In this document: positions 14,896 through 27,651 of the stretch, piece by piece | Numbering within the stretch: position 1 is the first letter of the stretch | How the letters are laid out: each line of letters opens with the position of its first letter | NCBI GenBank assembly: GCA_963693285.1 | Contig: OY848925.1 | Location: 188,501 to 252,500, forward strand | DNA from: Xestospongia muta | Taxonomy: Eukaryota > Porifera > Demospongiae > Haplosclerida > Petrosiidae | Direction of reading: 5' to 3' | Length of the DNA stretch: 64,000 bases | Notes under the pieces: generated by a model | What the model saw: only the letters and a program-made list of their open reading frames with translations | Told to the model about the DNA's origin: nothing | Database searches by the model: none | Made by a program: the position numbers and the translations under genes

Positions 14896-16790
14896 TCACA
14901 TAATATTTAAACTTTTTGAAACTTTCTTGTTCATAATTACTTCTCTTTGATCAGCAGCATCCTACATTAATAACATAGCCTATATAATAGACATACAATT
15001 TACTGACCTTTATCAACCAAGCCATTCTAACATCTCTCCTTCTTGTCATAAATGAGACTGCACAACATTTCTGCATCATACTAACACGACCAGTTCTCCC
15101 TAGTCTGTGCAAATAATCACTTATTGTATTTGGCCAATCAAATTGGACAACCAAAGCCACCTATATCATTACACAATAATAGTATAATATCTTAAACTAA
15201 CTTACTTGACTACTGTCTATACCTCTGGAAGCAATATCAGTGCATACTAGTATCTTAGAACTATTACCTTCTATAAACTCCTTTAATCTAGATTGACGAG
15301 ACTAGAGACATTTTATGTTGCAGTTCTTTCTACATCTTCTTACTAAAGCATTTAGTCCAGCGTGTAGTTTAATAACTGGAATACCATTAGATTCAAGGAA
15401 ATGAGCAGTCCAATCACAACTAGGAACTGTGTTACAAAATACGAGAGTAGGTGTTGAGAGGTGATCTTTAAGTAGTTGTAATAAGTAATCTAGAGGGAGT
15501 CTATAATACCAGTTATATAGTTTGTGAGGTTGCTTACCTGCTTTCTTATGTGAGTTTACTTTAATAAACCTCTGTTCAACATGAGGTAAGATTTGATGTA
15601 AATTCTTTGAAGACACTTTCTTCAAATTCTAAAGACCACTTAATTGTTATCATTACATACATTGTGACATACAGGTATTTCTCTTGAGAGTTTTGTTAAC
15701 ATTTTATTTGAAACTGTAGCTGAAACAAATGTTACTTGAGCATCTTCTCCAAGATCAGAATAGAGCTTCGGTTTTGCTTTTCTTATCTGATAACAAATCA
15801 TACATTAGTGATTACTGATATCTTAAAATATTACTTTAGTACTGTTCATAATATGAGCCAGTGAGTCTTCAAAGGAACTATCAAATAGTGTGTCTGCTTC
15901 ATCAATTACCAAATGAGAGAGATCTGTTAGACTGATACGTTCTATTAAAATATGACATCATTATGATATCATTATTTATTATATCTGTACCTTCTCTTCT
16001 GTATCTCAGGAATGAGTCAGGCGTTGCTATGGCGATATCAACAGGTTTAGTCAGTGCATCTTTAATAAATCTCTAGTTAATAAACAGTTATTAATTTGCA
16101 TTAATTATTTGGTATTTACCCTTTTCCTACCTCCAATAAATCCAACAGCTCTTAACTTGACAAAATGGGAGAATGACTTGGTTACTGACTATAATGTGAT
16201 TCAATACAATTCTAATATCTATAACTTACTAACCAATACTTGAGTTGCTAAATCTCTTGTTGGTAAAATAATAAGAGCTCTAGGTCGTCGTAGTCTAGTA
16301 ATCACTCCATGGAACTCCTCTTCATCTTTTAAACGACTTATTAACGGAGCAATGTAAGTAATTGTTTTACCTGACCCTGTTGGAATTATACAATAATGAA
16401 TGTAATGAGGTTCATAAACCTGTTTCAGCTGCACATAGAACATTTTTGCCTCGTAATATTTGTGGAATAGCTAATATCTAAATAGAAATAATATAAATAT
16501 AGCTCTATATTTTAGTAAATACCTGTATAACAGTTGGTTGAGTGATGTTCAAAGAGTTTAATGTGTTTACCACATCATCTCTTAGTTTGAGCTTTTTAAA
16601 ACTATCAACTGTTACATTGCTTCTCAATAATGCAGGATGCTACAAATAGAACTCTAATCCTAGCCAGTATAGATTGGTCTACCTGTGCTGTTGGTTTGAT
16701 AACAATCTGTTCCACATTTCTAACAGGTCTTTGAGCTAACACTGATCTCTCTACACGACTTCTAGCTGCCAGAGTAATCAATAACTTCAT
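14896..16790 (-). CDS. DDX28: DEAD-box RNA helicase, DDX28-like (mitochondrial ribosome assembly type)
   Basis: ATP-dependent RNA helicase. Motifs on the minus strand: Walker A PTGSGKT (near 16370), motif Ia PTRDLA, motif II VIDEADTLFD (near 15900), motif III SAT (near 15705), the linker NLHQILPHVEQRF, motif IVa LVFCNT, motif V region CTDIASRGIDSSQ and motif VI HRLGRTGR. The HQILPHVEQRF linker and overall order resemble DDX28, which acts in mitochondrial large-subunit assembly. Two starts are possible. Met 16883 would overlap BABAM2 coding by 40 bp. Met 16790 gives MKLLITLAARSRVERSVLAQ, a basic, hydroxylated N-terminus typical of mitochondrial presequences, and leaves 53 bp to BABAM2. I prefer 16790. 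The last exon ends at TGA 14896. Confidence 0.85.
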
Positions 16791-16843
16791 GTCCTGTTTC
16801 CACGTGAGTAGGAGGTGTGGCTCCTTGAAGTTGTAATCACAAA
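16791..16843. promoter_or_regulatory. Divergent start region, DDX28-like / BABAM2 (53 bp)
   Basis: Contains a CACGTG E-box (16801-16806) and a GGTGTGG/CACC-type motif (16813-16819). If the longer helicase start is used, this interval is coding and no non-coding gap exists at all. Confidence 0.4.
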
Positions 16844-18404
16844 ATGTCTTTTCGACGAAGTCTCCATCCCTTGTTTGTTCCATTAGTTGATGAATGTTAC
16901 AGAAATGATAAAATTAATGGACAAGGTGGTATGTTAGCAGTAACTGGTGTTAAGAGCAGGTAGAATTCATTAAGACTATTTCATATTTTATTTTCTTACT
17001 AGTTTATTAGAAGGTCCGACTGATGGTTATTGTGATCGGTTCACACTAGCTATACCTTACTGTGGTACTCATATAAAATGTAAAGTTATATAATAAGGTA
17101 ATTATTTATTAATGATTAATTAATTACAGGGGAAGTCATTTTTAACTACCTCCATCCAACTTTACCCCCGGATATTATCTGGAGTGCCGAGGATGAACAG
17201 ACTGAGTTTGATCCTGATATCAATAATCTTAAAGTAATGACATCTCATGAATATTCATAACATAACTCTCGTGTTTAGTCCCTCATCAATTGGGACCACA
17301 ATGATTCCTCTTGTTTGTCTCGCTTACTGGAAGAACTCCTTGAAGAATATCGTCGACATCACTTCTCCCTCCTCTCCTCACATCAGCGACTCTATTTTGA
17401 GTTCAATACTCTTAAAGAGAACAATCCACAGTGTCACATTGACTTACATTGTCTCCCATCTTCAGAGAAGGTATACAAATACTCCTTACCAGTAATAGCT
17501 ATGTGGTTTCTCTATAGGGTAAATATGAACCAATTGCACGATTTTATATCACTTTGGAAGTAGATTTTTCAACTCTACCCTCATATTTTACTAAAGTAAT
17601 GATACAAGTAGACATAATGTTGATCTTTGATCTCTCTTAGGACAATCCTGGTACAGACTTTATAGCATTAACAGTTATATTTCATCCACCTAATGCCAGC
17701 AAAGTTGAGACAAGTCTTTATTTATCTTCTCATGTTGAAAGGTTTGTCATAATCACATGAGATAACTCATATACTATACTAACTAGGATACTTGGTAGTG
17801 TTACTAGTATTAAACTACCATCATGGACTGTGGATAGTTATCTAATGGACTATGTCCCTGCAGTCCAACGGTTGTTACAAGAGAAGGTAACTAGTTCTAT
17901 TAGTATACTTGTCTTACTATAGTGATAGGTGGAAAATATAGTTCAGAATTTTGTAAGACGTAAAGAGTATTTTGCAGCCATTTTGAATTTATTGGGTCAA
18001 GCTGTCTTGGAGTATGATACAGAAGGATTTAAGAAGATAGCTTTTCTCTTTGAACATCAAGGATTTTGTTTCATAGCTCATTGTAAGTATAATAAGCAGA
18101 TACTTGTTGTTTCAATGTTATATGTTGCTATGTCTAGTAAGCCTCTCTGAACTGTTTCCCAGTGAAACACCTATTGTATCACTTCACTCTGTTTATCACA
18201 AGTATCGTGGAAGACCAATGGAGTATATTCTGACAGACATGCCGTATAGCACTCTATGGGATGCTGAAGAGAAAGCAATGAGAATGAAGTAGGACCAATG
18301 ATTCTAGTTCAATCACACACACACTCTCTCTATGTAGATCTCACTTATATAATGTTGTTCCCAAGTTCATAGATATCTGTAAAACTGATGGCGAGTTCTT
18401 GTAA
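16844..18404 (+). CDS. BABAM2: BRISC and BRCA1-A complex member 2 (BRE/BRCC45)
   Basis: Scaffold subunit of the K63-specific deubiquitinase complexes BRISC and BRCA1-A. Met 16844 begins MSFRRSLHPLFVPLVDECYR. Downstream exons give GPTDGYCDRFTLAIPYCG, matching the family's first UEV-like domain, then LEELLEEYRRHHFSLLSSHQ and YFEFNTL, and a second UEV-like half with YFAAILNLLGQAVLEYDTEG, FLFEHQGFCF, ETPIVSLHSVYHKYRG and PYSTLWDAEEKAMRMK. No catalytic cysteine is expected or seen. The order follows the human protein end to end, with at least eight short introns. The stop at 18404 is 28 bp from the opposing HAP2-B stop, so 3' UTRs must overlap. Confidence 0.93.
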
Positions 18405-18432
18405 GCACTAACATTAATAGGTTCCTGTATTT

Positions 18433-21400
18433 TTAGGAAATAGCTTTCTTTTGTCTTTTTTTCTTTGTATCCTTTTTGTCTGCATCTTTTTTCTTTTTTC
18501 CTTTTAATGGTTTCAATTCCTCAACAACTTCTTCTCCAAACACTTCAGCAGCTATGTCTGTCTGTTAATAGCAATGAGGTCATAATGACATCATAATAAT
18601 AAGTAACATACATCAGAGCTGGTTGAATAATTAAAGTCCTGTTCATCTGTATCACTTGATGAAGAAATAACTACAAACAAATACATCATAGATATATAGA
18701 GCATTCGTTATTACTTAATATAGTAGGGCCAGGCCCTGCTTTATCAAATGCCTTTAATGCATCGTCCATTGTAATCTCATCTTCATCTCCTAATACCATT
18801 AGTCCTTGAGTAGCTGCTAAAGCTGCTTGTTTCCTCTGCAATATTATATCTGAATATACTGTAATAATAACAAGTGATAGGTACTTGCAACAATCTTTTC
18901 TTTTTTCTTTCTGCCTTTTTCCGTAGTCTCTTTCTAGCTAAACGACGCCGTCTCCAGTTACAGAAAACAATAAGTAATGGTAAAAGAGGAAGATAGACAA
19001 AAAAACATGCTCCAAGTAGAAATTGAATTGTAGTACTTCGTTGTTTCCTGTAAGATATCATTAATAAGACAAGTAACTTTATTGATTTACATTCTAGTGT
19101 GTTCAGCACTTGTTGTCCCTAAAATAACGCCCACAACATCAATAGGTCGTCCATCTTTAGTCCGACAGCAACACTGTGCTATTAACATCTTAATCATACC
19201 CAGACTCATCAAGCATATAACAATAATAAATGTAGCATAGACTGGATTTTTTAATGAGTTAGTTATCCAGCAATGATAGCAAGGTCTTATAACAATCACT
19301 TTAGGCTCCCAGTATGGATTTAAAAACTCTTCCTCCTTGCATTCAACTGGAGGGTCTTCCACTTCTTCATTTTGTGTGTCCTGACACTATATAACTATGA
19401 CTTGAGAACTGGTCTTTCTAGATTACTTACACTACATTTGCATTGTCCAGCAGGACAGTATACACATCCTTCTTCAGTTTTAAAGTTGATCTGTTTAATA
19501 TCCAATAAATTACCTTCTCTATCAGTTAACTCAACTGAACAAAAATAATAACTATATTTGTTAAGTGAATAAAATATTTATTTTACCATTGCAAGAATGA
19601 TTGAAGGCTTTGTTCATTGATGCCGATATCTGAAAATCAAATGTCATTTGTTGTCTAGGATCTATTGTTTTAGAGCGATCAGATACACGAATAATACCAT
19701 CGGTACACTTATCAATAGAGACCTGTAATAGAAACTTAATACAACTCATTAAATCAGTAAGATTTACTGAGAAATCAGCAGTCACTACTCCAATATTTTG
19801 TACCACAACATTCAAAACACCAGAACCCATTAAAGCCATAAAATCGTCAATTATTGCTTCAACAATACGACCTTGACTCCTATACAACATACATGACACA
19901 TAGCAACCAGACAGGTTTTATAACCTGTTTTCAACAAATGAGATAGAGTCTGCAGTGAATGTCAGTGTTATGAGACTCTTGTGGATGTCATTGGAGCGAT
20001 ATACCAGTTGAAAGTCTTTGATATTTGAGGTGTTACTGACCCATTGTCCATTGACTTGATGAGGTCCCAAAAAGTCACCATAGAATGTTGGGAAGTAGTG
20101 ACTTTTAATGTTACGTTCTTGAAGAAGCTGGACAATTATGTTATTATGGATTATAAAGAAGAAGACACACCTTAGCTTTATCCCAGAAATGCCTAGGAGT
20201 AACTTTAAAACATCTAATTTTTTGTTTAAAATATTTCTAGTACTTTGAGATAGTTGATCTTACGAATTTTTTTCTTGGTAACAACGGTTTTGTTGTCCAC
20301 GGAATGCAGCAAGACCTACACCAATCTTGTTACAAGTCTGACCACTGTTATCTAGTAAATATCTGTCTAATACCAACCACTCATTGGCACCACCCTATAC
20401 AACATTTTATAACATGAAACTCTACACATGACAATACTTGGACTTGAGGATGATTTTGAGTCTGACTAGGATTTGAAGATGCTCTCCAGTCTGGTGTAAG
20501 GAGATATTTACTATTGAAGTTAGCTGTGTATGTGTTCATTTTAAAGTCACCCAACCACACAGCTTTGATCTAAAAAGATATATAGATAGAACTATTTAAT
20601 ATTTTCACTTACCTCAGGACCTGATGCTTTACCTACTTGATTCTGATTTGTGTTTTGTCCAATAGTTTCAGGACCTATTTCAGCAAAGCCTACCGTTCTC
20701 CATATATCTCTCTTCTCATTTTTATTATTAACTAAATTTGTGTAATATTCTTTGTAGTCTAATTGTTGCACAGTCACGTTTATCTTATAAGATAAGTAAG
20801 GATCTTTGACTTCAAATACATTGTAACTAATAATAGCAATGGTTACTAATAATAGCCTCCAAATGATGACATAACTCACTTTAGTTGGTCAAATCCCATA
20901 CAAACAGCTTGACTGTATTTGTGTGAATGATAATGACCTACTTTTCTTCCAACTCCTCTTTTATATTCCCAGGCTCTTGATAGCTTCTCACTCATTGAGG
21001 AATAACAGCAATATCCCTGTCATTACAGTGTAAAATTATTTTATTAATTTAATTACTTTTACTTGTAGTCCTTGACAATTTTTATGTGGATTACATCTCC
21101 TTATTCCTAATATGGTATTCTTCACAGAAAAAGATCTCTCCCATGGTTTATTATTAACACTCTACTGACACAAAGAGAATGCATTATATCTATATCCTAC
21201 ATTGGACTTACATATAGATACTGCAATGGATAGTGTATATGGACTTCAGATTTTGTGACAGTGATACGAAATGGTTTTTTAAGTTGTTCTTTTTTTGGCA
21301 GTGGTCCTGTTTTATTGTCAGCAAATTTAATGTCAGCATAAATGCTTCCAGATTCTCCCTAAATAAGTAAGAATTATCTTATGAAGAATTATATTGCAAA

Positions 21401-21618
21401 TGATAGTAGTAAACCTGTCCGTTACGTACAGCTAATGCAACCAACATTTTTTTGTGGCATGCATTACCAGTGCTAAGTATTGGATCAAAAGTACTTGTTG
21501 TTCGTTGACACATTTGAACTTCACTGGAAGATATTACAGATGTTGTAGCTATTTTAGAGCATATTACAATTAAAAGTCCTAATATTAAATACTGGAAAAA
21601 TCTTCTAGATAAATGCAT
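18433..21618 (-). CDS. HAP2: HAP2/GCS1 gamete fusion protein, copy B
   Basis: Second HAP2 gene on the same strand, 14.5 kb from copy A, separated by six unrelated genes. Met 21618 begins a signal peptide (MHLSRRFFQYLILGLLIVIC), then ACHKKMLVAL, and PFRITVTKSEVHIHY paralleling copy A. The double-cysteine region reads CQGLQVKGYCCYSS; unlike copy A it lacks the third cysteine (GFCCDC). Later exons give the YNVFEVKDPYLSYKI segment, the GRIVEAIIDDF...VQNIGVVTADF domain, a transmembrane helix (VYATFIIVICLMSLGMIKML) and a second hydrophobic segment (GACFFVYLPLLPLLIVF) followed by an arginine/lysine cluster. The lysine-rich tail ends at TAA 18433. Divergent from MED17 with 111 bp. Function as a fusogen is inferred from the family. 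Confidence 0.85.
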
Positions 21619-21729
21619 TATTGTATTGTAATATAATGTTAGTTCGTGTTGACAAGGTGACAAGGTGATAGATGGTTGACCAATCAGATTTGAGTATTTT
21701 CAATTATTGCGAAAATTTGCGAAAATAAA
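21619..21729. promoter_or_regulatory. Divergent promoter interval, HAP2-B / MED17
   Basis: It holds a CCAAT box (ACCAATCAG, 21679-21687), a repeated TGACAAGG element (about 21652-21668) and a perfect head-to-tail decamer TTGCGAAAAT twice at 21707-21726, three bases before the MED17 start codon. The decamer resembles part of an E2F-like site, but that reading is weak. Confidence 0.5.
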
Positions 21730-24371
21730 ATGGAGGAATTTAGAGTATCGGTTGAATCTCTACATACAACACGAGTAAAAGAAATAAACTATGAAGGAGA
21801 AGAAATTTATCAAGAGTAAGAATAAAATAAAACATTGAATAAGTTATGATATTCTTTAAACATTGTATAGGAAGCCTTCTCTCTCTCAAAAACTTAGTGA
21901 GTTAGCTCATCGTGTGGACTTTGAAGAGGTTGAAGAAAATGACTCAAATGAAGGCACTCTTGGTCTACCATCAAAGAAACCTTCAAGACGTTGGCCGTGG
22001 GAATTCACTCATTCAAAACTCAAGTAAATCTATTTATAATAACATATCGCAGACTATTTATAGTGATTGCATTATTTTTAGACAGGGATTGACTGAAGTT
22101 AGTGTATTATCAGATATCCTCCATATTTTAAGTACCCATCGTCAATATATCTCACTTGATCCTGTTTATTCAAGTAAACGCTCAACGTTACCTCTTCCTT
22201 ACCAATACAACATTAAAAAGAAAGTGGGTGTGGTTATATGGGGGTGGGTACATGAGATTCTTTTTCCAGGCACTTGGTGTAGCAGCTACAATACTTAGAA
22301 AAGGGGCGGAGCCTTTGATGAGAACATCCAGTCAAGGTGACCAAGAGTTTCATCGTGCTCTACATGACTTAGGAAAGAGGTGGAGACTCCGTCGTACATC
22401 AGTAGGTGTGTCTGGTGATCTAAGTTATCATTCAGGTATGTCCCTAGTAATTATCATTAATTATAGATTATTAATACCAGCTGGTTCTTTGTATACCCAA
22501 TCTGTTCAGTTTGAAATTCACAAGGGAAACAAGGGGTCTGGAGATATTTTATCTGTGGTGGTCCCTCAGGAGCTAAGAGGTCGTTCAGAAGTTGTTATAT
22601 TTTTATCTAATGTCCCAGTTAAAGGTAATTATATAAAATAAATACTTTAATTAGGCTCCACCCACTAGAGGTTGGTGCATTAGACCCTCTTTTACCATCT
22701 TGTTTTATTGAGTTACAAAAGAAACGTTTACTATTAACATCGTGGGAACAGAAACTATTATCAGCTCAAAATGTTTTATTTAATGAGGAGCTCTTTGCTC
22801 AGGTAATAGTTATAATATTATATATCAATGAGGTTTGTTGTAGTTAGCTAAAGAAGCATTTGATCAGAAATCTGATCTTCAAGGAGAAGTACTCACTGAT
22901 CGTATTAATATACCGGTTAGTTATGTAGTATAACCACACCCCTTATTATAATATATAACCACACTCTTTATTGTAATATAATCACACCCTTATTATAATA
23001 TTACAACCACACCCCTTTTTTGTAATATTACAACCACACCCCTTATTATAATATGTAACCACACCCTTTATTGTAATATTATAACCACACCCCTTATTAT
23101 ATATAGTTGAACACTGGTACTTGGTTATCTGTGTTACTGGTAAGAGAATATGAAGGACAACAAGAGATTAAAGAGGTATGTGTTATAGAGAGAGAGAAGA
23201 GATGATATTTCTTTTAGTCTCCAATAGACTTACCTCAGCCAAGTTGGGAATTAACTGTTGCATTTAAACAATTATTAAGAGCTAATCATCAATATGTCAC
23301 TGCACCACGCCCACCTCGTCCATCTAATGCTAGTTCTAATACAATACCTGAATTGAGAGAAGCTGGAGCATCTGCATTTAGTACAACTGAACTAAAACAA
23401 TTGGAATATGAGTAATGGATGATGAATGGATAGATGGATTTATAAATGGATGAATGAATAAGTATATAATGTATACATATATTTTTTCTTTCCTAGTTTC
23501 TCTATTTATAACAAATTAGTGAAGATGGCAAGACATTTAGACAGTGAGAAAAAGTAAAAATATTATATTATAATAATTGTAGTACGTATGTTTACATCTT
23601 GTTGTTGTATAGAGTGAAAGAATGGCTTTATGAACTTTGTCAAATGAGTTCTGACCCTTGTCTTATCTTGGTGTTTACTCCATCTCTCTTACTGACTTCA
23701 TCATCATTCTCTCTAGCATTTACTAGTCCAGGCATACTATATAGGTGAGAAGAGTATGTGTGTATGTTTATATATACTCATATTATATATTAGATGGAAA
23801 ACAGTCATTACATTAACTGATAGCATTATAACATTTAAACAACCTTCAAATGATCAATTGATCTCAATCCCTGTTGATAAACAACGTTTGATAAGAATTT
23901 TAAAACGACAGGTTGGTCCTTTTAATTATTCATTCATCCATTTGTCCATCCGTCAAAAAGGCAGTACTTTTTATAATGAATTTACTTGATAAAACTGCTC
24001 AAGAGAAGCAATGGCAAATCTTACAACACTCAACATTACCTCAACCTTCTCTCGCTGTATTAAAATCTGGTGCACATACCCCAATGTCTTGTAGAATATT
24101 ATTGGAGTCTGCTAATGGTACAAGGTACAAATGAGGATGTCCCTGTCTCAATAGTAATTAATATTTATATAGGAGATTGGAATTACTGGTCGAATATGGT
24201 CACATGACAGCTAATATAAGTCATGTGATACACGCTGTTGATATTACTACTGGTTTAGATACTGAGGGTCATGTGACTGGAGGGGATAATAGGGTTATTA
24301 AATTGATCCCTACAATTAATACCTCGTTAATAGGACAAGTCATTACATTAATGGAACATGATAATTATTAA
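21730..24371 (+). CDS. MED17: Mediator complex subunit 17
   Basis: Core head-module subunit of Mediator, needed for RNA polymerase II transcription. Met 21730 gives MEEFRVSVESLHTTRVKEIN, then KLSELAHRVDF, the RRWPWEF motif (human SLWPWDS), TEVSVLSDILHIL...ISLDPV, a LGVAATILRKGAEPL segment, RRTSVGVSGDLSYHSAGSLY and APPTRGWCIR. Later exons are less conserved until KLVKMARHLDSEKK, SSDPCLILVFTPSLL and ITLTDSIITF. The C-terminal exons end LIGQVITLMEHDNY at 24371. At least twelve short introns are present; one, at 22918-23107, contains a 26-bp tandem repeat. Length and motif order follow human MED17. Confidence 0.88.
22925..23105. repeat. Tandem repeat, unit about 26 bp, in a MED17 intron
   Basis: About seven imperfect copies of ATAACCACACCCCTTATTAT plus a few A/T bases. 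Each copy carries CCACACCC, a CACCC-type motif that also recurs singly in many other introns and intergenic gaps of this window. Confidence 0.85.
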
Positions 24372-24741
24372 TTGAAATTTCTAAGATTTATTTTTTCATT
24401 GTTTACTTTCATTTACATCTCATTACACAATGAAAGGTCAGGGGATGTTTCTAAGTAGGAGGGCCTGCATGGTGAATCAGTAGGTTGTTTGGACAACACT
24501 ATTTTTTATAAATCTGAAGTCAAGGATGTTAGTAGAACTGAAATTTTTTCAGGTCACTTGGTACATGATAATATCAGAATTTCTAATATTTTTGTATTGA
24601 AGTGAGCATGTTGGTTTGATAATGATCTGTGTAATTTTACAACATTCATTTAAATTAATTGTATCCATACAAATTAATAATGGAATGGACACAAACATTG
24701 TGCATACTATTTTTTAAATGGTCACACATTAATTTAATGGT
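24372..24741. other. Convergent intergenic region, MED17 / GPCR-PIPK
   Basis: This 370-bp AT-rich gap lies between two convergent stop codons. I see no coding pattern, repeat or RNA gene; it should hold both 3' UTRs. Confidence 0.6.
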
Positions 24742-27560
24742 TTACATAAAGATCCTATCCATGGCCTCTAGAAATCGTTTTGCATATTTCTTCTCATCAA
24801 CAGATGATATACCATCTTTGTCTTTACAAAGAAGCTTTGTTTTAGTAAAGTTCTCAAGCTTTTTATTCAAGTTATATTGCTGCAGTATATCAACAATACC
24901 AAAGAAATAGGTGTCGTTAGGTAGAGTATGAACATCAAAGTCATCGTACTCCTCCTTTGAAGGCAACGTAACACTCATAGATTCTCCTGTATTGTGCTCT
25001 ATATTCAATGGATGATAAGGTGAAAAACTCCGTAGTCCACCATAATCACGTCGGTACCAGGGGATGTGGTGTGAACGTATCTCGGCACTCTCTTCAGCTG
25101 AACTCTCTAATGGGTCATCTCCAAATACTGAACTGTATGTTCGACGTCTTTGAGCTAAAGCTGCCCCTCGTTCTAAAGTGCTTCCTGGTGATGTACTCAA
25201 AGAGTCTATTAAAGGTATAGCATCATTAGCTCCTTGAACAATAGATTGGGTTCTAAATGTCACTTGAGTAAAATCATCACCACCTTCCAATTCAATGGGC
25301 ATTGAACGTTGAAACATGGAACTCTCTGTATTGTGGTGATGAATACCCAGTAACATACTATAGTCCATTATGTGTAGACTAGAAAGGAACTCAACATCTT
25401 TTTGTAGCTGTTCCATCAATTGAGCTTTTGCATCTGGTCCAATAACAATTTTAGTTTTAAGGTCAAGATCTTTAAGCGTCTTTTTAAAACGTTCTTGAGG
25501 TTTTTCATTGCCTTTTAAAACTTGACGGCTAATAGTGGACCCTTTAAGATCGTAACGTTCATTCATCTTCAACATTTCATTGTTATGAAACAAGTTATCC
25601 ATGACAACAACACTGATGTAACGTTGTTCACGAGCTAGACGTACTTTATGTAAACCATATAGGCGTACGATAATGCTATTAGGATTCTGCAACATGTAGT
25701 CATAGTAACGAAATGCAATCTTTTGTAAAAAGGCTTCTTCTTCAGATGTAATAGTTTTGATGATGTAGCGGAAATCTCGTGTAAAATAAAAGAAACTTCC
25801 ACTTTTACCTTCAGTAAATTTCTCTAACATACCACTGCTTTCTACATCGTGATCGTCTCTAATTTTAAATGATTGTTGATAAGTTAAAGGGTTTAACCCA
25901 TATGAGTTACGCAACAACCCAAACACAGTAGGTTCAATATCAATAAAGGAAAAGTTTCGTAAACTATTGGATGGACGAAAAGGAATACGACGTTGATGCA
26001 CCTCCTTATAAGTTGGGTCATTATACCTCTCCTCGGCCTCTTGATGATGTACTTCTTCTTCCCATTTCACCATAACATGAGCCATAAAGGGATCACGTAC
26101 GGATCCAAGTCGAGTTCTTTGGCTTTCTTCTTCAGCATTAACTCTTGCAGCATCTAAAATACCATAGTTGATACAGAAGATAACATCACGACGTAATGCT
26201 TTATTAACTCGACTTCCTTCTAAGCCAACAAGTGGTGTGTGAAGTGTATTTTCTGGATTCAAATAAAGACTTTTATGACGCCAAGATTTAAAACGGAAAA
26301 ACAAATATTTGAAGTCTCTTGGTCCAATAGAAAACGTCACCCACCACACAAATAAATCTACAGCACCTCTTAAACTGTGTATCAAAGCAAATAAATAGGC
26401 TAAAACCAGACTCAAGTTATCCATAAAACAAAGGTGATTACTATCATAGGCAACGCTGGAAAATATGAGTTGCGTTATCCACAGTGGTATAATAAGAGTA
26501 GTCTCTATACCGAGGACTAACACATAGAAAGCATTTTGTTTAATGATATGGCGTCTTGTCTCACTACTAGCTGGTAACCGACCCAACAATATACAAATAG
26601 CAACTGAGTTAATAATCAATGAAGAACACCACAAAATAAAGTGAGGTAAGTAGTACAAGAAAAGAGACCAAATTGCAAACTTAGTAACTGTAGTGTCAGC
26701 TGATATCCAACAGAAATAGAACATAGATATGCCTACATAATAAATGAATCTAACACATGTGGGGTTATCAAAACTGTCTACTTCCTAGTATAGTAAATGT
26801 CATGAGATTTGTATACAGTCAGTGGATAGCCACTCTATACTTCCAGAGCAACTAAATGTCTGGGGTTCCAGACATCCAGATATTGTGACTTACCAGAGCC
26901 AACGTTATCCATTCGTACTGCAGATATTCCTAAAAAAGCAGTGAATACAGAAGAGGTAGTCCATACAAGGAAATGAGATTTCCAACCATAAGTACCAGCA
27001 GCACTATCAGTGAGACAATATTAACATAACTAGAATTAATCTTACCCAAATGGATTTCTGACAGCTTTGATAAGATCATAGGCTAAGAAAGCATACCAGA
27101 GGTTAGCTGATATCAAACTAAATTCAAATAAATATCCCAATACTTGACATGGAATTTGACTTTTTTGCATTTCAAAATGAAATATAAATGACACAATATG
27201 CCCAACAGAAATAGCCAAGTCCAGTATAGTTCTAAAAAAGAAAAACAGCTTTATATACATTGTGTGTCCATTAACACAAACATGTATCCATTGGCATAAC
27301 TGTTCATCCCTTTGTTGCATCCATCCATCCATTTACCTGAACAAGAAAACTAGTGACGAGTAACCCCACAATCGCTTGAAGAAGCAATACGTTAAAAGCA
27401 CGACGAAACAGGACAATGCAGATAGCAAACTGATAGTAAAATACATAATAGGTACATTTTTAAAACCGTCACAAAAGAACTCGCTGTCAGAACAGCTAAT
27501 ATTGTTGTTTTTAACAACGGATACACTGACACAACTTCTGCTTGATAAACCCACAGCCAT
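24742..27560 (-). CDS. Seven-transmembrane receptor fused to phosphatidylinositol phosphate kinase (GPCR-PIPK)
   Basis: An N-terminal multipass domain is spliced in frame to a complete PIP kinase. Exons 1-3 (27560-26890) give helices such as IMYFTISLLSALSCFVVLL, then a CQVLGYLFEFSLISANLWY helix and WKSHFLVWTTSSVFTAFL. One large exon (from about 26760) adds further helices (AIWSLFLYYLPHFILWCSSL; GIETTLIIPLWITQLIF; LVLAYLFALIHSLRGAVDLF). The same uninterrupted exon then continues into the kinase: glycine loop GKSGSFFYFTRDFRYIIKT, catalytic RYDLKGSTISR, IMDYSMLLGIH, and FFGIVDILQQYNLNKKLE with a C-terminal KYAKRFLEAM. Total is roughly 850 residues. The layout matches Dictyostelium RpkA and oomycete GPCR-PIPKs. 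Predicted role: a receptor directly coupled to PI(4)P or PI(5)P phosphorylation at a membrane. Start at Met 27560; no earlier in-frame ATG follows a promoter-like gap. Confidence 0.88.
26856..26875. repeat. Perfect short hairpin in a GPCR-PIPK intron
   Basis: ATGTCTGG and its reverse complement CCAGACAT flank a GGTT tetraloop. A second, shorter hairpin (AGTGG-ATAG-CCACT) precedes it at 26821-26834. Both lie between exons 3 and 4. Function unknown. Confidence 0.7.
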
Positions 27561-27651
27561 GTCTTCATGAAGGTCAAAGGGTCTCTCTGCAAATAGAGCA
27601 ACGGGGTGTGGCTGACCACATGACAAGGTGGGTGGAGTTAAATAAGCAAGA
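27561..27651. promoter_or_regulatory. Divergent promoter interval, GPCR-PIPK / GPR180-like
   Basis: This 91-bp gap separates the two membrane receptor genes. It contains AGGTCAAAGGGTCT (27571-27584), which resembles a nuclear receptor direct repeat, and a GGGGTGTGGC motif (27603-27612). Both are candidate sites only. Confidence 0.4.
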
